DNA from: Mixta mediterraneensis
GTDB lineage: Bacteria > Pseudomonadota > Gammaproteobacteria > Enterobacterales > Enterobacteriaceae
Assembly: GCF_014946725.1 (NCBI RefSeq)
Contig: NZ_JACFXY010000018.1
Span: 1 to 54,928, forward strand
Direction of reading: 5' to 3'
DNA: 54,928 nt
A program made the position numbers and the translations under genes. Shown in pieces: positions 34,109-42,638 of the stretch; position 1 is the stretch's first letter, and each line of letters starts with the position of its first letter. Below the pieces are notes generated by a model that was not told the origin of the DNA, searched no databases, and saw only the letters and a program-made list of their open reading frames with translations.

Positions 34109-34310
34109 GTATTTCCTCCATTTAGCTATTTTAGCGCCAGAAGTCGTCACATAACCCGTAATTTATTCAACGTCATACAAACCTGGTAGTTTTTAGCTTT
34201 GGTGACGGAATTTTCTGGGATTCCGGCGTACAACCCCTAAAAGCACAAAAATGTTGCGCAGTACTCGACATCTGTTATAATGTCTACTGTCGCGCAACAG
34301 GAAGCAGGCA

Positions 34311-34589
34311 ATGATAAAGAGTTGGAAACACAAAGGGTTGCGGAAGTATTTTGAAAAGGGAAATACCGCGGGGATCATCGTTTATCACGCTAACAGGCTG
34401 GATTTACTGTTAAACGCTCTGGATCTGGCAAACAACCTGAACGATTTAAGTTTACCGAGTTTTCAGCTTCACCCTCTGACAGGAGATCGTAAGGGGATCT
34501 GGGCCATAAGCGTGTCCGGGAACTGGCGGTTAACTTTTGAGTTTAACGATGGCGATGTTTACATACTGAATTATGAGGATTATCACTGA
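34311..34589 (+). CDS. higB: HigB-family toxin
   Basis: A 92-residue RelE-superfamily mRNA interferase: KHKGLRKYFEKGNTAGI, LPSFQLHPLTGDRKGIWAIS, NWRLTFEFNDGDVYILNYED. It is ribosome-dependent in known relatives. The toxin gene comes first, as in higBA operons. Its stop overlaps the antitoxin start by one base (TGATG). Confidence 0.94.
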   Translation: MIKSWKHKGLRKYFEKGNTAGIIVYHANRLDLLLNALDLANNLNDLSLPSFQLHPLTGDRKGIWAISVSGNWRLTFEFNDGDVYILNYEDYH

Positions 34590-34894
34590 TGACTAAACGT
34601 ATGCCGCCCCATCCGGGGCGCTACATCTCTGATGAGATGGAGCATTTAAATATCAGTCTCAGAGCGCTTGCTCGAGCGCTGGATGTTTCACCATCAACGA
34701 TTGGCCGTGTAGTCGAAGGAAACGCAGCGGTAACGCCGGGAATGGCGGTACGTTTAGCTAACGTGATAGGGAGTACACCTGAAATGTGGCTAAGACTTCA
34801 GGAGGCGCACAGCCTTGCTCATGCGAAAGAAGAAGTTGATTTGAGCAAACTGACACGATTATTTACGCCCGAAAATTATCCTCAGCATGCCTGA
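34589..34894 (+). CDS. higA: HigA-family antitoxin
   Basis: A 101-residue Xre-type HTH antitoxin (MPPHPGRYISDEMEHLNISL, LARALDVSPSTIGRVVEGNA, GSTPEMWLRLQEAH). It neutralises HigB and represses the operon. An intrinsic terminator follows at once, so the module is complete. It is a second addiction module beside parDE. Confidence 0.94.
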   Translation: MTKRMPPHPGRYISDEMEHLNISLRALARALDVSPSTIGRVVEGNAAVTPGMAVRLANVIGSTPEMWLRLQEAHSLAHAKEEVDLSKLTRLFTPENYPQHA

Positions 34895-34901
34895 TCGCCT
34901 G

Positions 34902-34926
34902 GCCCGCAAAATTTGCGGGCTTTTTT
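34902..34926 (+). terminator. Terminator of higBA
   Basis: GCCCGCAAA pairs with TTTGCGGGC, followed by six T. The group II intron remnant begins 3 nt after this T-run. Confidence 0.9.
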
Positions 34927-34928
34927 AT

Positions 34929-35130
34929 GTGTGTCGGGCATGCCCGACAGCTCGGGGGTGAAAGTCCCCTGTCCAGCCTGATGGTGGCGAAGGACTAGTG
35001 AAGCGCATGGGCGTCATCGTGAGGTGGGGTCTGAAGGAAGCGTGGAGCAAAGCCATGACCTGACGAACAGAAACCTGATACAAGGCTCATCCGATCGGCA
35101 GAGCGAGCATATGATCGCGAAGGCCATAGC
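34929..35130 (+). ncRNA. 5' end of a group II intron (remnant)
   Basis: The segment begins GTGTG, the group II 5' consensus (GUGYG). It continues with gggggtgaaagtcccctg, ggtggcgaaggac, gtggggtctgaaggaagc and gaacagaaacctgatacaag, the well-known 5' domain I strings of bacterial introns. It sits directly after a terminator, the preferred site of class C introns. An IS21 end at 35131 cuts it, so neither the reverse transcriptase nor domains V/VI remain. Confidence 0.75.
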
Positions 35131-35561
35131 TGTCAATACCGATCGAATAGTGACCCACCCTGCCAAAGTAAAACAGACCCACCCCTGTTAGCGGTTAGCC
35201 AGAAATGTCGGCGGTTGCAGACTTCTTCAACTGACCACTTTTTAACTTATCCTTCAGCCTGTAACTTTGCCCGCTAATCTGAACAATGTGGGCGTGATGT
35301 AGCAAACGATCCAACATCGCTGCTGTGAGCGTCTCGTCATCCCCAAAGGTTCCTGACCACTGTGTAAATGGCAGATTACTGGTCAATATCAGACTGCCTG
35401 ACTCGTAGCGTCTGGCAACAACCTGGAAGAACAGGTTGGCTTCCTCCTTACCGAACGGCAGGTAGCCAATCTCGTCGATTACCAGCAGTCGTGGCTTGTG
35501 AATGATGCGGTTCAGATAGCCTTTAAGTTCACCCTGACGATGGGCGGTAACCAACTGCAAC
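35131..35561 (-). mobile_element. IS21-family fragment (same IS as 12437)
   Basis: Starts TGTCAATACCGATCG exactly like the element at 12437 and carries the C-terminal half of istB, then is cut by an IS3-family element at 35562. Confidence 0.88.
35195..35561 (-). pseudogene. istB: istB fragment
   Basis: The C-terminal ~120 codons of IstB (QLVTAHRQGELKGYLNRIIH, LLVIDEIGYLPFGKEEANLF, SGQSYRLKDKLKSGQLKKS). The N-terminal half including Walker A is missing, removed by the IS3 insertion. About 90 percent like the copy at 12499. Confidence 0.88.
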
Positions 35562-35633
35562 TGTAGTGGCACACTGAATTTGGCCACCTGAGTTGAGGTG
35601 TTATGCTCACCTCAAAATTCTAAAGGTGAACCA

Positions 35634-35933
35634 ATGAGTAAGGCATTTACCGCTGAGTTTAAACTCGAAGCGGCAAAACTGGTCCCCAACCAGAATTACA
35701 CCTATTCGGAAGCCGCGAAGGCAATGAATATCAGCCTGTCGGCCATCAACCGCTGGGTTAAATCATTACGTATGGAGCGTCAGGGGAAAACGCCTCCGGG
35801 GTTACCTCTGACTCCGGAGCAGACTGAACTCAGGGAAATGCGAAAACGGATACAGCGCCTTGAAATGGAGAATGAAATCCTAAAAAAGGCTACCGCGCTC
35901 TTGATGTCGGACTCCCTCAACAGTTCACGATAA
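35634..35933 (+). CDS. IS3-family OrfA
   Basis: A 99-residue DNA-binding OrfA: SKAFTAEFKLEAAKLVPNQN, YSEAAKAMNISLSAINRWVK (HTH), then the leucine zipper LREMRKRIQRLEMENEILKK. ATG 35634 has GGTG before it. A slippery AAAAAAG at 35883-35889 allows a -1 shift into orfB. Confidence 0.9.
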   Translation: MSKAFTAEFKLEAAKLVPNQNYTYSEAAKAMNISLSAINRWVKSLRMERQGKTPPGLPLTPEQTELREMRKRIQRLEMENEILKKATALLMSDSLNSSR

Positions 35934-36799
35934 TCGACAGTCTGAGGGCGCAGTATCCGGTAGCGCCACTGTGCCGGCTGTTCGGTGCTCACCGGAGCAG
36001 TTACCGCTACACACGTAAAAACAGCAGTGAGCCCGATGCTGACCGTGCAATTAAACGCAGTCTTGTCAGTGAGGTCTGGAACGCCAGCGGTGGTTCTGCC
36101 GGCGCCCGAAGTATCGCCACGATGGTGAGCGCTAAGGGCGTAAAACTCGGGCGATGGCTGGCCGGTCGCCTGATGAAGGAACTCAGTATCAGCAGTTGTC
36201 AGGTACTGACGCATAAATACAAACGCGGAGGCAGTGAGCATGTTGAAATCCCGAACCTTCTGGCCCGGCAGTTCGCTGTCACAGAACCTGACCAGGTCTG
36301 GTGCGGCGATGTGACCTATATCTGGACGGGCACATGCTGGGCGTATCTGGCGGTCGTGCTGGATCTGTTCGCCCGTAAGCCGGTTGGCTGGGCCATGTCG
36401 ACGTCGCCGGACTCTGCGCTGACAGTCAAAGCGTTGCAGATGGCCCGGGAGCTACGCGGTTGTCCGGCGGGCGTGATGTTCCACAGCGACCAGGGCAGTC
36501 ACTATACCAGCCGCCAGTACCGGCAGGCCCTGTGGCGTTGCCGGATAAAGCAGAGCATGAGTCGGCGGGGAAACTGCTGGGATAATGCGCCAATGGAACG
36601 CTTCTTCCGGAGCCTGAAGACAGAATGGGTGCCAACGAAGGGCTACAACAGCTTCAGCGAAGCTCAGAGCGCGATAATTCGTTATATCACGGGTTATTAC
36701 AGCACCATGCGGCCCCACTGGTACAACGGCGGCTTAACGCCAGATGAATCGGAGCGACTGTACTACTTACAGTCTAATGCGGTGGCCAGTATTAGTTGA
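35889..36799 (+). CDS. IS3-family OrfB (DDE), made by frameshift as OrfAB
   Basis: The frame runs from the slippery site (ALDVGLPQQFTIIDSLRAQY) through the integrase core: QVWCGDVTYIWTGTCWAYLA (first Asp), FHSDQGSHYTS (second Asp) and CWDNAPMERFFRSLKTEW (Glu), ending QSNAVASIS. All catalytic residues are present, so the element may be active. Confidence 0.88.
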
Positions 36800-36807
36800 C
36801 CACTACA

Positions 36808-37218
36808 GTTTTAGCACGCTGGTTGAAAAATAAGCATACGTGCTCTCACCCTGGCTGCCAGCTCCTTATTCCCGATGGAAGCATAATATGCCTGTTCCGC
36901 TTCTGCCGGCGGGATATGACCCAGCCTTTCCAGCAGCCGGCGGTTGTTATACCAGTCCACCCACGCCAGCGTGGCCAGTTCCACTTCCGCGCGGCTTTTC
37001 CAGCTCTTACGGTGTATCACCTCCGCTTTGTAAGGACCGTTGACACTTTCTGCCATCGCATTGTCGTATGAGTCTCCTGTGCTGCCCGTTGACGCCAGCA
37101 GCTCCGCATCCTCAAGCCGCTGCGTGTACGCCAGCGACATATACTGCGCCCCCTTATCTGAGTGATGGATGGTGCCCGTGGGGCGTCTTGCCCACAGCGC
37201 CTGCTCCGGGGCGGTTCA
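36808..37218 (-). pseudogene. Fragment of another IS3-family OrfB
   Basis: The C-terminal third of an IS3-group transposase (ALWARRPTGTIHHSDKGAQY with second Asp, GDSYDNAMAESVNGPYKAEV with Glu, DWYNNRRLLERLGHIPPAEA). It resembles the ISEhe3/IS1222 type common in Erwinia and Pantoea. The 5' part is missing at about 37218. Confidence 0.85.
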
Positions 37219-37270
37219 CCAGGCAAAAAACACCGCTTTACTTCTTATTATTGAGACTAGGCTGTGTCCC

Positions 37271-37786
37271 TTAATTACATAACCTTCTGTAAAACAGCCG
37301 GATGCAACCCAGTGTTACCATCGCCAGATAATTTCTCGCCGTTTTGTCATAGCGCGTGGCGATGTGACGATATTCTTTCAGGCGACCAAAGCAACGTTCA
37401 ACAACGTTGCGATTGCGGTATGCATCACGATCGAGTGGGGAGCGACCATCCGACGCCATTTTTTCATTTGATTTACGAGGAATGACAGCTTTTATACCTT
37501 TTCTTTTCAGCGAATTACGTAATATATGTCCGGAGTAAGCTTTATCAGCCAGTACGGAATGACCACGACGTTTCATGCTGCCGTTCTGGCGCTGGACACC
37601 AATGCCGTCCAGAAGTCGTTGCGCGAACTGACTTTCGTGGGCTTGCCCGGGACTCAGCACGATATTTAACGGGAGACCGCTCCCGTCTGTTGCCAGATGG
37701 ATTTTGGTGCCAAAACCACCGCGAGAGCGACCCAGGCTATTATCTCCGGTGATATCAGGATGTTTTTTTGGGCTTCTGCGGCACAT
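37271..37786 (-). CDS. IS427-group transposase, second frame (catalytic part)
   Basis: 171 codons carrying SLGRSRGGFGTKIHLATDG, SVLADKAYSG and ERCFGRLKEYRHIATRYDKT (the DDE Asp and Glu). It is produced after a frameshift at the A7 run (complement of 37763-37769) from the ORF upstream. Confidence 0.88.
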   Translation of the reverse strand: MCRRSPKKHPDITGDNSLGRSRGGFGTKIHLATDGSGLPLNIVLSPGQAHESQFAQRLLDGIGVQRQNGSMKRRGHSVLADKAYSGHILRNSLKRKGIKAVIPRKSNEKMASDGRSPLDRDAYRNRNVVERCFGRLKEYRHIATRYDKTARNYLAMVTLGCIRLFYRRLCN

Positions 37787-38115
37787 CTGAGCGCCAGGAT
37801 ATTGCTGCCATCCAGTGCAGTCGCCGACCAGTCCACGAGGCCATGGGCATCAAGAGATGAAAGTAACTTGTTGAAAATAATGTTAATCACACCCGATTTT
37901 GCCCACCGGTTAAAGCGGTTGTAAACGGTTTTCCAGGGACCATATCGCTCAGGTAAATCGCGCCATGGTGCACCTGAACACAGTACCCAGAACATACCGT
38001 TGATTATCATACGATGTTCTGCCCATGAGCATCCGGCCCGTGGTATTGCTGGTTCAGCAGGTAATAAGGGCTGGATGAGAGCCCATGCTTCATCGGGAAG
38101 GTCATAGCGAGCCAT
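37666..38115 (-). CDS. IS427-group transposase, first frame
   Basis: The N-terminal DUF4096-type part (MARYDLPDEAWALIQPLLPA, GMFWVLCSGAPWRDLPERYG, WSATALDGSNILA holding the first Asp). The functional product needs the A7 frameshift into the second frame. The first residues MARY and upstream sequence are repeated at 39988-40050. Confidence 0.88.
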   Translation of the reverse strand: MARYDLPDEAWALIQPLLPAEPAIPRAGCSWAEHRMIINGMFWVLCSGAPWRDLPERYGPWKTVYNRFNRWAKSGVINIIFNKLLSSLDAHGLVDWSATALDGSNILALRCAAEAQKNILISPEIIAWVALAVVLAPKSIWQQTGAVSR

Positions 38116-38200
38116 AGTTCAATATGTCGTGGAAACAGACAGTTACTATAGCTCAGGTGATTAAGGGACACAGCCTAGTTATGGCTGATTACAAACTGCA

Positions 38201-38238
38201 CTTAGTGTACATTTTCGTACGGTTGGGCTTCAGACCCC
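38201..38238. repeat. Orphan 38-bp Tn3-family inverted repeat
   Basis: Read on the minus strand it is exactly 38 bp, starts GGGGTCTGAAGCC and ends GTACACTAAG, the size and termini of Tn3-family ends. Its inner side faces lower coordinates, where the IS427 element now lies 25 bp away. No second matching end was found in the window. Confidence 0.75.
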
Positions 38239-38678
38239 AAAAATAGCCACGGGAAACAGCCAGCCAATTTTCATAACAGGCTCCACGCCGGCAACGGCAA
38301 CAGGCGGATACCCCCTGCGCCGCTCAGGTTCGGCACGGGTGTCAGTAAAATATGCAGCATCATTTATTACTCCTTTTTTGATCCGCCTACAGGTTCCAGC
38401 GGTGGTCTGCCTGGCGCTCCAGCCGCCGCGTTCAAGAAGTTCACAAAATATCATAAAAAAAACAGCAAGTTACTCGACTCTGCCTTAATGCGACAGAGCC
38501 CCAGAACGCACGCCATCACTGCGTTTCTGACACCGATGTTCATGGCTCGGAAATTTTTAAAACAATGATTCAGTTTCCTAACCATGGACTCGACCCAAAT
38601 TTCATTTTCACTTAGCGTGAGTCCAGAAATTTTGATTGCGAGCCAGCGGCGATAAATGCGAGTCCGGCTGTTTTCGAT
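38239..38678 (-). pseudogene. Debris with an unidentified ORF end
   Basis: At 38451-38665 the minus strand carries an open frame (TRIYRRWLAIKISGLTLSEN, EIWVESMVRKLNHCFKNFRA, then CVLGLCRIK...). It looks like the end of a transposase or unknown protein, cut at 38670 where an AT-rich gene begins. Nothing else between 38239 and 38450 could be assigned. Confidence 0.35.
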
Positions 38679-39941
38679 CTACAATTCAGACAAAACATCT
38701 CTTGGCTTTGTATAATTTCTTCTATCTATTTCCTCTCTAGATACATCGGTCAACTCATCTATTGAAACCACAAAGTCCTTATTAAATAAATTATTTTGAG
38801 AGCTTTTTATTAATGATGCTAAAGAGTTTTTATCTATACTGCCACTTTGTATCCAACTATCTATAACCTCAGATGTTTTTTTGGCGACGTCATCCATACG
38901 CCCTTCAGAAAATGCCCCCCCCTGCTCCTCTTGCAATATCTTCATTGCAATTGTTGGAATAACCTCGGACTCTAAAGAGTTTGGATGTGAGTACCTTTCA
39001 AATCCAGGGCCAAGCTTTGATAATTCATCAGTAAGCTCGATGAGTTTAAGTAGAGTTATAGCCTTATTTATCGCTATCGTATGCTCTTCATCAGAATATT
39101 CTATTTGTGCCACTGTATCTGTCAGTCTTTTTTTAAAGAAACTTGATGTATCTTTTAAATCTTCGCCAGTGTGAGCTAGTGTCATTGTAATTCCTAAGAA
39201 TGGAGCTCCTGAAACGTCAACACTATGCGCTGTTTCTATTGGATAGTGAATAAGGTCACCTTTTCTATATAACTCACTAGCTGTCTGAGTTACATATTTA
39301 TACCCTTTGTATTCCGCTGCTCTAGTATTATGTGATGTATTGTCTCTGGTTGCCACTAACCCAAATTCTGATAGTTTGTCTTTCTCTTGGCCAGAACTAG
39401 CAACAGCATACTGCCTATTGACAAACCCTCCCTGTAAAAAACGAGATGAAAGATCCCATCGATGAAAATGAATATTTGCATCACCATCTTCCACCTTCTG
39501 ACCCAGATTACTTAAAACATGCTCACCTTTGTGTTGCACTGGAAACAAATGTAATCTTAAGACCCAGTTTGTTCCCTCTTGCCCACCTGGACCTTTGGCT
39601 AGTATTAACTTATCAAAAAGATCACTTCTTCGCGACAGTGAACGAGACTGTTCTTTTAAAGATGGGATATCTCTTACAGATTCAAGTAAGGATATAACAT
39701 CTCTTTTGGTTATCCCCTTTATATCCTCTGACAAAGAAATAGAATCTTTTTTAACTGCATATAAACCATCATATCGCTCTTGAATTGAGGATGTGATTTC
39801 GCTATGTGATTTACCAACGGACTCCAACGTTAAACAGCTGTTGCTTACTCTTGCCACAGGTAACTGCAGAGAGTTTGGTACTTCCCGGTCAGATAACACT
39901 CGCCCGACTGAATAACTTCTAGTAATTCCAATATTATTCAT
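38679..39941 (-). CDS. AT-rich cupin-like protein of unknown function, candidate secreted effector
   Basis: About 420 residues, not recognised as a known family. The first ~110 residues are Ser-rich and without a classical signal (MNNIGITRSYSVGRVLSDRE, SLSEDIKGITKRDVISLLES). A central part looks like a cupin/dioxygenase barrel: WVLRLHLFPVQHKGEHVLSN, ANIHFHRWDLSS with a His-x-His pair, and GDLIHYPIETAHSVDVSG with further His. The C-terminal 150 residues are helical. ATG 39941 is chosen; the ORF to 39983 runs into IS427 DNA, so the native promoter is probably lost. A disordered Ser-rich start is typical of type III effectors, which is inference only. Codon use is much more AT-rich than its neighbours. 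Confidence 0.6.
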   Translation of the reverse strand: MNNIGITRSYSVGRVLSDREVPNSLQLPVARVSNSCLTLESVGKSHSEITSSIQERYDGLYAVKKDSISLSEDIKGITKRDVISLLESVRDIPSLKEQSRSLSRRSDLFDKLILAKGPGGQEGTNWVLRLHLFPVQHKGEHVLSNLGQKVEDGDANIHFHRWDLSSRFLQGGFVNRQYAVASSGQEKDKLSEFGLVATRDNTSHNTRAAEYKGYKYVTQTASELYRKGDLIHYPIETAHSVDVSGAPFLGITMTLAHTGEDLKDTSSFFKKRLTDTVAQIEYSDEEHTIAINKAITLLKLIELTDELSKLGPGFERYSHPNSLESEVIPTIAMKILQEEQGGAFSEGRMDDVAKKTSEVIDSWIQSGSIDKNSLASLIKSSQNNLFNKDFVVSIDELTDVSREEIDRRNYTKPRDVLSEL

Positions 39942-39987
39942 ATGTAAACTGCATCCAGTTGTATAGTCTAAAACTAAGGTCATGTCA

Positions 39988-40050
39988 CTTAATCACCTGA
40001 GCTATAGTAACTGACTGTTTCCACGACATATTGAACTGTGGCTCGCTATG
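39988..40050 (+). mobile_element. 63-bp fragment of the IS427-group element
   Basis: The subterminal sequence aatcacctgagctatagtaa and the start gtggctcgctat match the inner right end of 37260-38175. It fuses the IS start codons (MARY) to a resolvase fragment. Confidence 0.85.
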
Positions 40051-40200
40051 CACGGGTCAGTACGGGAGAGCAGGATCTCAGCCTGCAGCTGGATGCCCTG
40101 CAACAGGCTGGCTGTGACACCGCCGCCATTTTTGTAGACAAATCATCCGGGGCAAAAACAGAACCGGCTGGAATACCTTCCTGCCGGACAACCTCGCTTA
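40051..40200 (+). pseudogene. Resolvase N-terminal fragment
   Basis: The frame encodes RVSTGEQDLSLQLDALQQAG and FVDKSSGAKTE, the start of a small serine resolvase including the catalytic Ser, cut after about 40 residues. Together with the 38-bp end at 38201 it may be what is left of a Tn3-type transposon. Confidence 0.7.
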
Positions 40201-40212
40201 TCGACAAATTAT

Positions 40213-40241
40213 ATGGTGGCCAGTATTAGTTGACCACTACA
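40213..40241 (+). mobile_element. 29-bp right end of the IS3-family element
   Basis: ggtggccagtattagttgac then CACTACA is identical to the right end of 35562-36807 (36781-36807). Confidence 0.85.
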
Positions 40242-40298
40242 AGGTGAATAGATGTTCATTGTCGTCTCTCCAGCCCCCTGGATTTTTTCACTCAGAGG

Positions 40299-41354
40299 GG
40301 CTTTGTTGAATAAATCGAACTTTTGCTGAGTTGAAGGATCAGATCACGCATCCTCCCGACAACACAGACCGTTCCGTGGCAAAGCAAAAGTTCAAAATCA
40401 CCAACTGGCCCACCTACAACAAAGCCCTCATCAACCGTGGCTCCCTCACTTTCTGGCTGGACGATGAAGCGACTCATGCCTGGTATGAGTCGGCAACGCC
40501 TTCATCACGGGGAAGACCTCAGCGCTATTCTGACCTTGCCATCACCACCGTCCTGATGATTAAACGCCTGTTCCGGCTGACCCTGCGGGCTGCGCAGGGT
40601 TTTATTGATTCCATTTTTGCCCTGATGAACGTTCCGTTGCGCTGCCCGGATTACAGCAGTGTCAGCAAGCGGGCAAAGTCGGTTAATGTCTGTTTCAAAA
40701 CACCCACCCGGGGTGAAATCGCACACCTGGTGATTGATTCCACCGGGCTGAAGGTTTTTGGTGAAGGCGAATGGAAAGTCAAAAATCACGGCAAAGAGCG
40801 CCGTCGTACCTGGCGGAAGCTGCATCTGGCCGTTGACAGCAGAACACATGAAGTCATCTGCGCGGACCTGTCTCTGAACAACGTCACGGACTCAGAAGCT
40901 TTCCCGGGTCTTATCCGGCAGACACACAGAAAAATCAGGGCAGCCGCAGCAGACGGCGCTTACGACACCCGACTCTGTCACGATGAACTGCGGCGCAAGA
41001 AAATCAGTGCCCTCATCCCGCCCCGAAAAGGAGCGGGTTACTGGCCCGTAGAGTACGCAGACCGTAACCGTGCAGTAGCGAATCAGCGGCTGACCGGGAG
41101 TAATGCCCGGTGGAAATGGACAACAGATTACAACCGTCGCTCGATAGCGGAGACGGCCATGTACAGGGTAAAGCAACTGTTCGGAGGTTCACTGACGCTG
41201 CGTGATTACGATGGTCAGGTAGCAGAGGCTTTGGGCATGGTGCGTGCGCTGAATAAAATAACGAAGGCTGGTATGCCAGAAAGCGTGCGTATTGCCTGAA
41301 AACCCGGTCAGCTACAGAGTCACTCGTCCTGAAGCTGATTTATTCAACAAAGCC
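40299..41354 (+). mobile_element. IS903-type IS5-family element, copy 1, 1,056 bp
   Basis: Ends GGCTTTGTTGAATAAATC and GATTTATTCAACAAAGCC; length and ends are those of IS903. Its right flank is TTTTCTACC (41355-41363), and the same 9 bp precede copy 2 at 49001-49009. Its left flank (cactcagag) has no partner. Confidence 0.94.
40331..41299 (+). CDS. IS903-type transposase, copy 1
   Basis: A 322-residue IS5-family (IS903 group) transposase: YNKALINRGSLTFWLDDEAT, LVIDSTGLKVFGEGEWKVK (first Asp), AAADGAYDTRLCHDEL (second Asp), RRSIAETAMYRVKQLFGG (Glu). The start is TTG 40331. It is identical in sequence to copy 2 at 49042, so the two copies are recent. Confidence 0.94.
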   Translation: MKDQITHPPDNTDRSVAKQKFKITNWPTYNKALINRGSLTFWLDDEATHAWYESATPSSRGRPQRYSDLAITTVLMIKRLFRLTLRAAQGFIDSIFALMNVPLRCPDYSSVSKRAKSVNVCFKTPTRGEIAHLVIDSTGLKVFGEGEWKVKNHGKERRRTWRKLHLAVDSRTHEVICADLSLNNVTDSEAFPGLIRQTHRKIRAAAADGAYDTRLCHDELRRKKISALIPPRKGAGYWPVEYADRNRAVANQRLTGSNARWKWTTDYNRRSIAETAMYRVKQLFGGSLTLRDYDGQVAEALGMVRALNKITKAGMPESVRIA

Positions 41355-42161
41355 TTTTCTACCACCAATGCCTCCTCGAATAGACTGAATATCTTTCGAG
41401 TGCGTTTTTTCAACATATTCATTAAAGCTATCGCTAGTGAATTTACTAAAAGTCCATTTCGCAATGCTTTTTGCTATCCCACTCACCTCATTTTCATCAA
41501 GAGGAGCTGCTAATTGCAGGTTGTAGGCACTGGCTCGTTCGTAGCAGGCTTGTAGCCACTGCTCATACTCAGGCCAGCCCTGTCGGATGGCTCGGTATGC
41601 CCATTTGCGGGTTTTGTCGAACAGGGTGCAGTTACGGCCTAAGCCGTAATCGGCGACGATTTCTTTGTCGTTCGCGGCGTTCAAATCAAGAAAATCAGCC
41701 AACCAGTCCAGCGTGTAGAGTTCCGGCTGCCATACGGCAACTTTCCAGTGGCCGTGGTTCGGGTTTTTGCAGATTAGCCCCGAATACCCCGCGTCAGCCT
41801 CTAATTTTTTACGTAGCGCGTTCTCCACGGCAGCGGCGTAGCGAAGCGGCTTCATTTTTCCGTCCGGTGCGGTGCGAATAGAGGTTTTGAGGGCGTACAG
41901 CAGATGCGCGTGTCCGTTGTCGGGGTTGGTAATGGTCAGCGTGGGTGCGGGGGCGTTGCGGTCGCTCCAGTCGATGGCGGCACCGGCGCGATCGACGTCG
42001 AATCCCAGCCAGAACATGGCGTGAGGCTGATTGAACTGAATGTATTTCGCCAGAATGGCGCGTTCCTTACCGGCAATGCGTACACCAAAGTGCAGATCGT
42101 CCGAAAAGTACGGCTTGTGCGGTAAGCGTTCGTTGAAGAGTGCGAGTGCGGCGTTATGCAA
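41355..42161 (-). pseudogene. rep: ColE2-type replication initiator (primase) Rep, N-terminal part
   Basis: 269 codons closely matching ColE2/ColE3 Rep: LPHKPYFSDDLHFGVRI, QFNQPHAMFWLGFDVDRAGA, IDWSDRNAPAPTLTITNPDN, GHAHLLYALKTSIRTAPDG, GLICKNPNHGHWKV, YGLGRNCTLFDKTRKWAYRA. These cover the primase core. IS903 interrupts it after GGRK. The last few residues of the present ORF (GFVE) come from IS903. The missing 3' part is at 48875-49009. A truncated protein without its origin-binding end should not support replication. Confidence 0.93.
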
Positions 42162-42220
42162 TGCGCCCTGCGCTTATGGCGGGCTGTTGTCTGGCACGGT
42201 GCATGTGCTAATATCCTTTC

Positions 42221-42292
42221 AAGGTTTCGACCTAGCCCTGGTTATCATGCGATCCGCCAAGATATGACATGATTACCGGGGCTTTGTTTTTT
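42221..42292 (+). ncRNA. RNAI-like antisense RNA of the ColE2-type replicon
   Basis: On the plus strand, antisense to the rep leader: -35 TTGTCT (42187-42192), 16-bp spacer, -10 TAATAT (42209-42214), then a hairpin AGCCCTGGTTATCATG / CATGATTACCGGGGCT and a T-run TTTGTTTTTT. This is how ColE2 RNAI controls rep translation. Confidence 0.8.
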
Positions 42293-42352
42293 CTGTTGCC
42301 GTTAAATTACACGCGAACGGCCTCGCCTGTCGAATCCTTCTGTCACAACGGC

Positions 42353-42637
42353 TTAGTGCGCCGCCAGCTCCTGGAAGAATTTCGGGTTCGCCTGGATGGT
42401 TGCCAGCACCTTCGCCGCCAGTCCGGTCGGGTTACGGCGTCCGGTTTCCCAGCTCTTGATGGTGTCGAGGCTGGTTCCCAGCACTTTCGCCATCTCGCTC
42501 TGTGAAACGTTCAGCTGTGCCCTGATGGCCTTCACGTCTGCCAGCTCGTAACGGGTGACGCGGGCAGGCTCTCTGACGCCGTTTTTGATTTCAACGGCTT
42601 CTTCCAGCGATGCTTTCAGCTCGTCAAAAAAACTCAT
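42353..42637 (-). CDS. HTH antitoxin, HigA/NadS type
   Basis: A 94-residue Xre-family antitoxin: EIKNGVREPARVTRYELADV, IRAQLNVSQSEMAKVLGTSL with HTH, DTIKSWETGRRNPTGLAAKV. The order is toxin first, antitoxin second, 1 bp apart. It probably stabilised the small plasmid, and may now stabilise the host plasmid. Confidence 0.9.
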   Translation of the reverse strand: MSFFDELKASLEEAVEIKNGVREPARVTRYELADVKAIRAQLNVSQSEMAKVLGTSLDTIKSWETGRRNPTGLAAKVLATIQANPKFFQELAAH

Positions 42638-42638
42638 G

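Larger units (their letters stand above)
35562..36807 (+). mobile_element. IS3-family element, complete, 1,246 bp
   Basis: Ends TGTAGTGG and CCACTACA, with overlapping orfA and orfB joined by an A6G frameshift signal. A 29-bp copy of its right end also survives at 40213-40241. No 3-bp target repeat is clear (aac/gtt). Confidence 0.88.
37260..38175 (-). mobile_element. IS5-family (IS427 group) element, complete, 916 bp
   Basis: Inverted ends GGCTGTGTCCCTTAAT and ATTAAGGGACACAGCC, flanked by TA on each side within CTAG, the target of the IS427 group. It lies inside the left part of a former Tn3-type transposon whose end is at 38201. Confidence 0.9.

Noticed and set aside
33626..34589. GNAT plus neighbour as a TacAT-type toxin-antitoxin pair.
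   Set aside because: No DUF1778-like antitoxin ORF adjoins it, and the next genes form a separate complete higBA module.
38230..38454. 74-codon minus ORF as a gene.
   Set aside because: It overlaps the 38-bp Tn3-type end and lacks a start context; it is probably chance.
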